A stretch of 64,000 bases of DNA from Pseudofabraea citricarpa (taxonomy: Eukaryota; Ascomycota; Leotiomycetes; Helotiales; Dermateaceae): positions 2,244,501 through 2,308,500 of the forward strand of contig JAPWGK010000001.1 of NCBI GenBank assembly GCA_029641185.1. Reading direction: 5' to 3'. Shown in pieces: positions 33,867-45,742 of this stretch; the first letter of the stretch is position 1, and every line of letters starts with the position of its first letter. The notes beneath the pieces are model-generated. The model did not search any database, was not told where the DNA came from, and saw only the letters and a list, made by a program, of their open reading frames with translations. The position numbers and the translations under genes are program-made.

Positions 33867-35668
33867 CGAAATAAGAGTAATGGTGAAATGGAATTGTGTG
33901 AACAAGAGCGAATGTCAACGGGTACTGGTTGGAGCTGCTATGGAGGGGTAAAGGGAGGACTTAAGGGGTTTGAAATTACCGGGTTCTTGGACCGTATACC
34001 AGGTAGGATGCACAGCGGAATCGTCCATACAAAGTTCTGCATCTCAGAGCAACTTTCTACCACCCCCCCCCCCCCCCCCCCCCCCCCGGCAGTGTTCCAA
34101 GAAACAACATAAGACGATGCCTTGATCGTGCTAATAAGCAGGTTTCTGGATTGATACCAAATGCCACGGCCATGGGGGCTATATTATAGTAGACACTGAG
34201 AAAATGGCTGTCACTACCGCTGTTTTAATATCTTAGTTTGCTCACTTGTCATGGTTTGTGAGGCTGTCATTTAGACAAGGATTAGCGAGCAGACCAGGTA
34301 CGGGACGGGAGTACTTCCGGACAACGGGTGGGGGGACGACAAAGCAATTATGCCCGGTGCCAACAACACAAAGTGAAGCTGGTTGGTGCTGGGCATGCAC
34401 GAATCTTGGATAGATGGTTAGTGACTGAGAAACCGGGCGACAATAGCCCTGCAGTCCCTATCGTGCCTGCTGCTGCGCTGCATACTCCTGCGCATTGATC
34501 CTGTACGAAGATAGAAGAGGAAGCAGAATCAAGGTGCCCAAAGTTCAAAAAAGCAAATATGAGACATGAAACTCCGAGGGTAGGATGCGTGGGGGCTGCT
34601 TTATCGTTGTGATCATATCATCTGTTGCATAGGCAACCCAGCTTATGTCATCTACGTAAAGTCCATCACCAGCATGCCTGTTGATCGCTTGGATATATTG
34701 GTAATTGTAAACATCAAGTCGAGATCAACGCCGCTTTGTGAATTGGCAAATTTGTGGAGCTCGAGCTACGGATTTAATTCTTCGAGTCTGGAATGGTGAG
34801 CTTGATTGCTCTTTTGGTTCCGTCCTAATTAGCAATTCCGGAGTCACCTCTTCTGCTGCTTTGTTGACTATGACTGGTGGTTGTCCTCTGTTTCTCTAAA
34901 GTAAACTGGCTTACATACTTCCTGTAAGGCTGAATAGCCTGAAGCGATTGACGATTAGTATTTCCAAACTTGAGGGACGGCTTAGTACTATTAGGAGCCA
35001 CATCGGTAATTTATTTTTGAACCTTATATGCTTTAGTTTATATGGATTCAAACTGGACTTTCTAAAGAGGAACTTCAAATCTTTCCAGCTGATCTCCATC
35101 TCATCCGCCCTGCTTGGTCACTTATACAACGCTATTATTTCATTACCATACAAAATGAGTTCATCCGATCAAAAAAGACATGATTAATTACGCGACAGAC
35201 ATGATTGGCAGTAGAAGGTAGTAAGCGTCAGTACGCTTCAATCACAAAAAGAATTGATGTATTATGTGTCAGAAGACAGTCCGAATAATTCAGCTCCTGT
35301 TACTTAGCTGGAGAAGTGCCATCCAACGATAAAGATTTGGCGAAGGCATATACTGGATCATCCAGCATTATGAGATACCCTTGAGAATAAAATTAATACT
35401 CTATTTTCAGAATCTAACGCGAATGTCAAACTCCCTTGGAGACTACATAGTTTCTGCTTTCAATCGATCCCGATCACTGGCTCAAAAGACCATACACATA
35501 TATCAAGACAAGAGAAGAAGAATCTATACATTAAGGTCCTCTGGACCAAGACTATAAAACCCATATATATACTCCACAAAACTAACCACCAAGAACCACC
35601 ACGCCATATAGGACTCCATGCCAAGTCGTGCAATCATTAAGTACGTGCGTCTCATAATAATAACAACA
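33867..35668. other. 1.8 kb spacer without a gene
   Basis: Neither strand offers a domain-like ORF or consistent splice structure. It contains a 25-nt poly-C run. The divergent promoter of the DUF3820-like gene and the 3' flank of the checkpoint kinase lie at the two ends. Confidence 0.5.
34063..34087. repeat. Poly-C homopolymer, 25 nt
   Basis: An uninterrupted run of C in the spacer. The length should be treated as uncertain because sequencing and assembly often misread such runs. Confidence 0.9.
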
Positions 35669-38600
35669 TCACTTCCGTCTCTGCTGTATCCCATACTCCA
35701 GCTTTCGAATTGCACCTTGCAGACCAACACCGCGTTCGGAATTTGCCTCAACCCATTCCTCCATACTCTCTCGGACAGACTTCATGCCTTTCAGAACAGG
35801 TAACTTTGTACCCTCTTCTACCTCAAGATGCTGGAGAGGGTTAAGAAGTATATCGAAAACGGCAGACCAGATATCAGTCTGCCAGTATCTCTTCAGGTTC
35901 TCCTTGATGCGCCATGTCTTCGTAGCGCCGGCACCTAGCTTGGTCTCCTTATCCTTTTCAACGACGGTATCAATATACTTGCCAAAGAGCATGCTATGGA
36001 TTATACCTGCAAGACCATGGTAGTCGATTTGGTAAGTCCAGGGTCGGAGCTCACGCATCTCGGCACAGTCTTGAGGCGTTGTTTTCCAGTCGGCAATAAA
36101 TTGAACATCAGGTTTGAAGACCTTCATGTCAATACCTCTACCAAAGTCAATGAGTGCAACACCCTTTTTGCTCCAACCAGAAGTGCCATCTCGTCGAAAT
36201 CGTGGCGACCATACGGCTTCATCAGATAGGGAATCGAATCGAACAAGACAGTTATCCGCTTTCAAGTCTCCATGAAGTATCCCTTTGGAGTGAAGTGCTT
36301 CGACGGTTCTGAACAACTCAATGGCAAAGAACATAACAAGGGTTTCGTCCATAACGCCAACACCGCCAGGTCCAGCTGACTCGGCACGAGAAATATTGAT
36401 GATGTCAAGAAGAGTGCCTTGCTCTCGGAATTCTTCGATAAGATAGCATTCATCTTTGTAAAGGTGCATCTCATAAACATCGATAATGCTCTCGGCTGCT
36501 CTCGAGACACCCAGCCGCCGCTTAGCTTGTCTCATGATATAAAATTCCCAGGCCGTTGGTGGGTCTTCCATTTTCAGAGCCTCAAAATTTCTCCTGCCAA
36601 AATGGTCAAATGCGCCTTTTCCCATTACGGCAACAGAATTTTCGTCTTGTTCTGCTTCCTCGTCGGAGACATTTTCGAGAAGATATACCGGAGCAAAAGC
36701 GCCAGCACCAAGTTCTCGTTTCACCATATATTGGCGCTCAGTTCCAGGGAATCGTAGAGTAGGCGGCATAGAGAGATTTGTCATTGTCTTTTCGCTGCCA
36801 TTCTTGCTTATCTTAGCCATGGCCTTGGCAAACTTTCGAATTTCTGGTCCTCGGTTTCGAATAACATCTTTATGCTCAAAGAAACCCTCATACGTACTAA
36901 GAGGCGGTTGAAGGTTGGCAAAGATCATGTTTCGTGTATAGTCATCGACAGGATTACACTGGGCATCGTTGATTATTGGTCCCTTTGGAGCAATTTCTTT
37001 AGCAAATTGGCCTCCGCCAGCCTGAATTTTAGTTGCGATAACTGCAGTCTTATTTGTCTTGGGGTTTTTTGAAAGCAAGGGCTGAGGAATCCTTTCCGTG
37101 GGTTTTGACTCGTTAATGATTTCTGCGAAGGGACTACTCATAAGCTCCGGATCGCTCACTGGTCGAACAGGAGGCTTCGCTTTGCTTGGAGTCTTCGATG
37201 CAAAGTAATCTTTATGCTCCCGCACTGTTGGCATGCCAAGTGAAGACTCAGTCTTCTCAGCAATTGGTGTCATAAAAGGTAGGCGATTTTGTGACGCTTG
37301 AGATGCATCTCTGTATGGTCGAACAGGTGCCTCATAATCTTCGGGAGGAATAGGAACGAACATGGTCCTGGAGTTTGGGGGAAGACTTGGTGATACAGGT
37401 GTTGATAGATCCTCTTCCTCTGTTGTCTGTGCTTTTGGGGCGAGAACCTCAATGGCTTCAAACGATTCATCGTCATCTGTCGATCTTGTTCCATGAGTAT
37501 CATCGTCATTGTCGTCGTCAATATTAGGAACATGCTTTCTAGCCGTGAACTCCGACCATTCACTGACACTTTTCACATCGGAGGTTTCGTCGTCTCCCAT
37601 ATCACTAGCAGCGGGATATTGACTGACTCCAGTTTCATCGTCGCCAGCTTCGCTAGTCGGCGGAAATTGACTGACGTTAGTCTCATCATCACCAGCTTCG
37701 CTGGTCGTGTAAAGTCGTCCTGTCCCAGTGCTTTCACCACCACTGGTATAATCACCATCTGTTTCGTCGCCGTCATCGTCCTCGCTCTCCTCCTCTTCTT
37801 CTTCTTCTTCGTCTGCGGCTGATTTTAAAGGCTGACTGAAAAGATCATAAATCTCGTCGGTTGCAGCTCGGGTATGAAGTGTCATGGTCTGTTCTTTAGA
37901 TGCCTTGCGCTTCTTCATTTTTGGCCCTGATGGAGACGAAAGTTTTGTTCGGACTGCCTTCTTTTAGCTGCCGCATTTTCATTTCAAACTGGAGAAACTC
38001 ACTAATTTGGGTCTCATTAACCTCTTTAATTTTCATCTTCCGGCTTCGTGGTTCACGAGGCTTTTCTTTAGCTGTGCCATTCTCGTCCAGATCAACAGGG
38101 TCTCGGGCAATGACAAGTTTTTCTACAACCTCACGACTAATGTTCTCAATACTACCTTCGGTTTCTTCTGTTTGGTCCTGTGACTCCATCGTATTATCTT
38201 CACTAGCTGGTGCCGTTTCCGGCTTCCAGACTTTGGAAAGCCATCCACGATGCTCGCCACGAAGTTCTTCAAAACTCAACTCTGTGCCTAGCGCTTCGGG
38301 GTTTGGGTATACAGCCTCAAGGTTAACAAATATACGTTCATTTCTTCCGGTGCGTGGATTCACAGTTACTTGTTCTTTCGAAGGAGAAATAAGTTGTGGA
38401 TTTGGTATTTGGATTTGACGCGAAGACTGAATTACAAAACGCCCAGCCGACAAAATTAGTCCTATGGCCATCAACATGTGTATGATAAGGGGCAATAATG
38501 AAATTTTCAGCTTACCTCGTCCTTGAAGATTGCCATCTTCGTACTGCTCTTCTTCCCACCAGCCTTCAGAGTTTCACCAACCCATGGCTTTGGCTCCATC

Positions 38601-39469
38601 ACATTCTCCTTCTTCCGTTCCGCCAACGAACCGATACTCTCCCAGCCTCTTGTACCTTCAGGGCTAGCGGCAGCTGGCGAAGCCGCGTCAGAGTCCGAGA
38701 AGATTGTGAGCTTTTGTCGACCACTTTTGGATGTTCCTCCCACACCAGCAGTGGGCCGAGGGGCCTGAGGATCCGCCGCTGCTGCTGCATAAGGATCGAT
38801 TTTCGCGGCCAAAGCGGGTCGTACCGTAGGTAAAGCTGGAGACGATGGTTCATTGGCATCGTCGGGTCTTTGCGCGAATCGTGCCTGGAATTCGTTGAAC
38901 TTCCTCAGTAATCGTGGAACAGGCCGTGCTTCCTTATCGATGCCCATCTTGTACACTTCCTCTGCTTGAGCCCATCTTCCCGCATTTTCTAACCACGCCG
39001 CAAACTCCTCGTAAAATAGTGCAAGTCCTTCTCCGATATTATGACGGGCTAAAAATGCGAATGTCTCGCGCGGTGTGTCTGAGAATAACCGAATATACTG
39101 AAGCCATAGCTTTAGGTATCTTGGGTCATTTTTGTATTGCGATGATGTGAGAAAGGCCTTGGTTGCGCGCTCAAGGAGAGGAAGGAGTTGCGACTGCGGG
39201 GTTGCTTGTGCGGAAGGGTATGCGTCAAGAGTCCATCGTACGTATCGCTCATAGATATCTAAAGGATCGTCTGATTCTGATATATTGACAAGCTCATCTT
39301 CGTATTCCTGCCTCGCTGCATCATTGAGATCTCTTGTGTTGGATGGTGTTGGGTTTGGGAGAAGAGGGGAATATAAATTTGCGAGGGCGCGCGCTGATCG
39401 TCCTCCTGGAAGAGACTGGATGTTTTCCTTCTGATTCTCAATAACCTCAAAATCAATGAGGTCTTCCAT
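35669..39469 (-). CDS. BUB1: Spindle-checkpoint kinase BUB1 with Mad3 features (MadBub type, 1220 aa)
   Basis: Three exons: 38516..39469, 38003..38426 and 35669..37953. An N-terminal Mad3/BUB1 TPR region (about residues 60-200: YERYVRWTLDAYP, LWLQYIRLFSDTPRETFAFL) follows a KEN box at 14-16; a second KEN lies at 287-289. The GLEBS-type Bub3-binding segment (NLEAVYPNP, TELSFEELRG) is in exon 2. An acidic disordered middle leads to the kinase: glycine loop ELGAGAFAPVYLL, Lys in FEALKMEDPP, catalytic loop HGDLKADN and DFGRG. All key residues look present. It acts at kinetochores, phosphorylating histone H2A and signalling unattached chromosomes. Intron 2 is only 49 nt (37954-38002, donor gtgagt, acceptor ggcag) and can be mistaken for a frameshift. 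Confidence 0.93.
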
Positions 39470-39768
39470 TTTGCTACTTTGTCGTGTTAGTTGGTGAAGG
39501 CGCGTCGTATTGTTGTTGATGAAATATGAAATAGCGATTAGACCAGTGATGTTATTATTATTTACATTGGGCAGAAAATCGGGACGCCGCCCGGGTCGCC
39601 CTGACAACAAGCCACGCGAACCAAGCGAGTCGCTCCCCCTTTTCTCCACGCCAACTCGGCTATAGCAAACCTCCAGAAACGATTCAAGCACACAAGAGAA
39701 ACAAAATTTAGCATTACATCTACTCCAAGAGCCCAAGCAGCAATTCCAATTTAACTGAGCACGTCCAG

Positions 39769-40546
39769 CTAGATGCCATACCTACGTCCCTTTCCGAGAT
39801 TTCCAAGAATATTCGCAAAGGGATCATCCTCATATTCACCACCCAAAAATTCCACGAGGATCTGGAGCTTGTGGTCCTTTTCACGCGAATTTCCAAAGCC
39901 TCCCATTGTGCCGCCGATACCTCCAAGCGAGCTGCTGGCCATTAAATTGAGTACACTTATATTGCGGTTTCCAAAGGGGCTGACGAAGCCGAGCTGCTGC
40001 ATACTCATAGCCTGGGAAGTCAAGCCATAGTCGTTGAGAATCTTGTCGATCGTGCCCACTACACAAAAAAGAGCCAAATCAGTAATTGCAGGAAGAAGAT
40101 ATGAGCTCGTCGGGAGCTGGAGAAGACTCACGACCCATTTCTTTAAGCTCGTGGAAGCTCTTTGCAGATTCGAAGTCCTTTGGGAAATTGCCATCCTTGG
40201 TATATTTTGGGTACAAGTGACCATACGAAGTGCCATTCCGGACCTTGACACCTGAGTTGGTCGTTTGAATACTAGCGTTCTTCCTAAGTATCCCGTTGTT
40301 AGACTCAACACGGTCAAAGGTAAAGGGGGCATTTGATTACTCCTGAACTTCAGCTGCAGATAGCTTGGCACTCTTTGTTCCCAGGAGTTTCTCGAAAAAG
40401 TCCGCAGTCGATGTATTTTTGCCAGAGCTAGAAAAGAGGCCTGCGAGAGGACCGCCCATAGCCTGCTGAAGTGATATACGTAGTGCGAGGTCTTCCAGCT
40501 CCATCTCCTTCTTTATATAGTCAACGATATCATCGTCGTAACCCAT
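39769..40546 (-). CDS. Hypothetical protein, Gly-rich C-terminus (215 aa)
   Basis: Three exons: 40341..40546, 40132..40283 and 39769..40058. The protein starts MGYDDDIVDYIKKEMELEDL, an acidic helix. It continues through a helical segment (DFFEKLLGTKSAKLSAAEVQ), a Tyr/Lys-rich stretch (TSYGHLYPKYTKDGNFPKDF) and a C-terminal half with a Gly-rich linker and EYEDDPFANILGNLGKGRRY. No signal peptide or membrane helix is seen. I do not recognise the family. It lies 299 nt upstream of the BUB1 start on the same strand. Junctions were chosen for frame continuity; exon 2 ends before a gtgagt donor. Confidence 0.7.
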
Positions 40547-41506
40547 GATTGGATGCGATGAAAAGGTAGAAGATGTTCTTTGCGTGTGATGATTGATGAT
40601 TGTGTGATGATAGTGATGAAGCACTCTCTATCAAGATTTTGGTTAAGAAAAACTACAAATGAAATCAGCACCCGAAGACAGCAAGCTATTATACTATTTC
40701 TTTGGAGTGAAACGTTGCACCGCCAGCGAATACCCAGGAATGTGTGCATGTTTTCTCAGAGCCTCTTGAAAGAAGAGCCTTGAAAAATATCGATGCAGTT
40801 AGGCAATATCAGAGCTGAGCCACCAAACAAACTCGGGCTTATACTCGAGTGTAGCCACACAGAATAACTTAACGAACCAGCCAGGTTCTGCAAGCAGTCT
40901 CAGAAGGAACTGTGCGACCATGGAGCCAGAAGATATTCCAACCAAAAATGTAGGTCGGAGAATACAATTCGAGTCTGTTGGTGAAAACACCATGGCTGAC
41001 AGCGGTCGCTAGGCTTGTCCTGGATGAGCTAAGTGAAGTCATCCCGGTGTAACTACCTGCTGACAACGTATTGTCATACATTAAAAGTGGCACTTGTGAT
41101 ACGACAACATGGCGCCGATAGATCTATGCGGAGCCCATAAACCAAGGCCGACTCTTAGAGCAAACATATAACACTAAGGCTTGCTACCAATCACGTGGGA
41201 ACTTCTTCTCGCGGGCAAACAGCTTGAAAGCCATGGATGTTGTAAAAACAGCTAGTCAAGGTAATAATGATTTCCGCTATCGGAGTGTACTGTACTGTCT
41301 GGCCAAGTTGTTAGACTGAATGGTTTTGGTCACAAGATCATAGGCCTCCATTGGAAATAATTCACCCAGCACTGATTATGTTACATTTGACCTCATCATA
41401 CCATTCCATCACAAACTCCGAGGCTAACCCGAATCCCAATCCTATACATGTAGTGAAGTAGCTTCTGATTATATTCGTTCAGTAAGCTTGTTGTCCGAGG
41501 AGTATA
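40547..41506. other. Spacer between the hypothetical gene and APN1
   Basis: No gene seen. A gtgtactgtactgt element lies near 41286. Short antisense frames near 40799-41093 have no family resemblance. Confidence 0.45.
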
Positions 41507-43239
41507 TTAGTGACTACAGCCGCCTTCACTTCCATCAGAATCATCAGCATCCTCAGCTTTCTTCGATTTTTTCTTTCCCTTCTTAAACATCGAGTCGATG
41601 TTCTGTTGCTTCTTCTTATCAACTTGACCCTGGAACTTTTTGCGCTCATCAGCACCGAGATCTTGAAGTCGCTTCTCTTCCTTCTTGAAATCAGCACTGT
41701 CTGGATCGGCGTCTACGAGACCCTCGAGAAGTTTAATTTCTGTAGCCCACATACTCTTGTCTTCAACAGCTTTGCCATCTGCGCCTTTTTTGTCGATTGG
41801 GGTTTCAAGGACCATGGGAAGACCCTGGAATGGAGAAAAGTTCATCACATTGTGAAAAGCTCGTAGGCCCAGAAACCCGGTGCCAATATTAGCATGCAGA
41901 TCTCGATTCGAGGCTAGAGGCGCCTTGCTGTCATTAAGATGGAGTGCTTTCAAATATGACATGCCAACAATAGATGAAAAGCTATCCATGACCTCCTTGA
42001 ATGTTTCGGGTGTGCGTAAGTCGTATCCTGCAGCAAATGTGTGACATGTATCTATGCAGACGCCAACCCTGCTTTTGTCATCAATCAAGGCGATGATATC
42101 GCGCAAGTCTTCCCAGGTTGAGCCTATTACATTGCCACTTCCGGCCATATTTTCTAAGACTGTAACAACTGTCTTCGTTGCTTTATGTGCTTTGTTCAAT
42201 TGTGCTGCGATACGTGCTATAGCTTCGGAGCGTGGATGGGGTCCTGTGCTTCCTGGATGAAAGTTGTACAAAAGGATACCGAGTGCCTCGCAACGATGTA
42301 GGTCATCTAAGAAGCAATTATATGCTTGTGTTGCCTTTTCAGCGTCAGGCTGAGCAAGATTGACGAGGTAGGATCCGTGAGGCAGGACGTGTTTCGCTGC
42401 GTCATATTTGTGTTCCAGACAGAAAGCTTTGAATTGGTCTCGGGCTTCGGGCGCAAGAGGAGGACTAGTCCACTTACGCTGGGATTTGAGAAAGAGGGCG
42501 AATGAGTTTCCGCCAATGTGCAGAGAGTTGTTGATAGAGTTTTGTACTCCTAGAGGGTGTTTGTGTTAGTTTAATAGCGAACTCGGCGAAGAGAAGACGA
42601 TTTACCTCCTGCGCCACTGACATGTGCCCCAATATACATAGCCTTCTTCAAAGAGCCGATCAACGTTCTCTCAGCCAAAGGCATGGCCCCTGCCTCCTTT
42701 TCTTCCTTGGTCTTACGCTTCTTGGTGACCTTTTTATCCTCCTTCTCTCCGCCGTCGTCTTCTGCGCCCTTTGCCTTGCGTTTGCCTTTTGTCTGAGATT
42801 TTACTTCCTCAATCTTTGCTTTCCCCTTGACAGAGCTTATTTTTCGCTTTGGAGGGGTGTCTTTTGCAACGGTATCCTCCTCTACGACCGCCTTCACAAC
42901 AGCTTTGTTTTTCGCAGTCTTGCTTGGTTTTACCACTGTGACTTTTGTTTCAATTTCTGATTCTTCCTCCTCCTCTTCCTCTCCTTCGGTCTCCTCGAAA
43001 GTTGGCTCTTCGATGACGGCCTTCTTCTTCTTGATGGTCGGCTTCACAGGCGTAACAACCTCTAGAACCTCCTTATCCTCGACCTTGACTGCTCGTCTTT
43101 TGTTCGGAGTGGCTAAGCTTGCAATTGGTTCAGTGTTTTCGACCTTGGTATTCTTATCGGTTCCACGAGTCGATCTACGAGACATCTTGATGACTTGGTT
43201 GTTGATTGAAGTTTGGATGGATTGTGATGTTTCAATCAT
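41507..43239 (-). CDS. APN1: AP endonuclease, endonuclease IV family (558 aa from the first ATG)
   Basis: Two exons, 42606..43239 and 41507..42549. The N-terminal ~190 residues are Lys/Glu-rich with nuclear-localisation-like stretches (KGKRKAKG, KKVTKKRKTKEE). The endonuclease IV TIM barrel follows: YIGAHVSGAGGVQNSINN, YNFHPGSTG, VLENMAGSGN, GVCIDTCHTFAAGYDL, LHLNDSKAPLASNRDLH and VLETPID. The His, Asp and Glu ligands of the three-zinc site are present. A Lys-rich tail ends the protein. It incises abasic sites and 3'-blocked ends in base-excision repair, in nucleus and mitochondria. Two in-frame starts exist: 43239 adds 18 residues (MIETSQSIQTSINNQVIK) before the Met at 43185. Confidence 0.93.
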
Positions 43240-44028
43240 CCTTCGGGGAGACGCGTAAAGTGCTTGAGCTTAGAGTTCGCGCGTTGGTCACGTGAGTATC
43301 TGACGTTCGCGTCAATGTCATCGAATCGCATCTGAGAGATTATTTCTCCTTTCCACGGTCTCTCCGACCAGAAGTGTGCACGGCCAGAACGACAAGCAAA
43401 TCAGCACCTTTTCTAGTGCAATTTGAGTTTTGAGTAGCTACGTCAAATTACCTTTGGTTGCTCCAATCCACTTGCCTCATGGTCCAATGTGTGCCTCAAG
43501 TCGAGATCAACCAAGCTCGCTCGGCCTTGGATTGGTGGGACTACCTTAAATTCACGATAATTACTCGTTGAGTGCCAAACTCTATGACATATTGCGGTCA
43601 TATCATTCAATCAAAATTCCCGCAATTGCTTAGTTACAGAACTTGCGTCTCTGTGCAGGGTCTAGATACGACGTTGTTGGCCCAATGGTTCGCTGTGGTG
43701 GGGCATGAAAGCTACCCCTCCTTTTGTTGGAGTTACTCTTAAGCTCTGCCCATCGCCCCCTCAAGATCTCTTTTCCTACTTCCAAAACCATCATCCTACC
43801 GTTCACAATCCATCGTCCACTCAAAGCAATTGCGATTCAAAAAATCAACTATCACAACGTCTGTATATAAACTCCATTCCCGCAAAGCCACAGCTGACAA
43901 GTAGCTCACCCACAGAGTCAAAAGAGTCAAAAGTACTGCTAGCCCAGTGAGCTGTGGAAGACATGTCATCCAAAAGCAAAGAATTATCCCAAGAGGGTCA
44001 AGGTATTTCATCGAATGTAAAACACATT
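43240..44028. promoter_or_regulatory. Divergent APN1/THI4 promoter region
   Basis: No gene seen. The THI4 leader probably begins in the pyrimidine-rich stretch around 43700-43900. Candidate 5' splice sites for the leader intron are ccagtgagc (GT at 43947) and aaggtattt (GT at 44003). Confidence 0.45.
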
Positions 44029-44178
44029 GCATGGACCGGTGTTCGTTCCCAGTGCCATCACAGCCTCTTATCCACCATCGCATCGATGAGATAAGAGGCC
44101 TGATGGTGAACAGGCTCGTTCTGAGATTATACGGTTATATGAACTTGATCTAGATAATACTAGCGAAAGGATCATGCC
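44029..44178 (+). ncRNA. Eukaryotic TPP riboswitch in the THI4 leader
   Basis: The conserved aptamer core is visible: CTGAGA at 44121-44126, then GAACTTGATC at 44141-44150 with TAGATAATACTAGCGAAAGG and ATCATGCC closing at 44178. P1 pairs GCATG (44029-44033) with CATGC (44173-44177). The CTAG/CTAG hairpin is P5. The fungal-type extended P3 is seen as CCATCA (44055-44060) with TGATGG (44101-44106), and CCTCTTATC (44064-44072) with GATAAGAGG (44090-44098). In Neurospora and Aspergillus this element binds thiamine pyrophosphate and alters splicing of the leader intron. Here the leader acceptor attatag at 44217 fits that arrangement. Confidence 0.93.
44139..44153 (+). promoter_or_regulatory. Short uORF inside the riboswitch aptamer
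   Basis: ATG AAC TTG ATC TAG overlaps the conserved GAACTTGATC segment. It would be present only in messages that retain this part of the leader, and could repress THI4 translation. A second mini-ORF, ATG AGA TAA, starts at 44086. Confidence 0.6.
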
Positions 44179-44229
44179 TTCCCCTTTCCTGTCGAAAGAC
44201 AGAACTGACAATTATAGGTTTACCTGTGA

Positions 44230-45327
<1,098 letters not shown>

Positions 45328-45742
45328 GCATGAGGGAGGATGTCCAACAGATTGCTGTGATCGCAAGAATTGGTGTCTAACACTGGTATACTCGCAATGC
45401 AATTTAGTCGACTGCAATGATTTCATACATCAACGCTCTTTATCTCTACGATCTGAACCTTACGTTCGTTTGATCATTGAATGCAATGTTTACAATGGAA
45501 CAAAAGATAAGACTTGTGAATGTATGAATTGTGACTGTTATGCAGATTCATGTCAGTAAAATGACAAAAAGTCGGGGATGTGCGAGCATGAAGTTCAGTG
45601 ATAATTGTATCACGTGATACCGACTTGAACTAGAACTAGTACTGATCTGTTGATCTGTAAAGCGGTCAGGAGTGGCACTATACTTTTTCTAAAAACTTCC
45701 GATCCAAGTATGAAGCTTATCAGATAATCAATCTACTTCAAA
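45328..45742. other. Spacer between THI4 and POL5
   Basis: No gene seen. The palindrome atcacgtgat at 45610-45619 contains a CACGTG E-box and lies about 130 nt upstream of the POL5 start, where bHLH factors could bind. Confidence 0.5.

Noticed and set aside
37896..37960. Possible frameshift or pseudogene in BUB1
   Set aside because: A 49-nt intron with good splice signals restores the frame, and the downstream kinase is intact.
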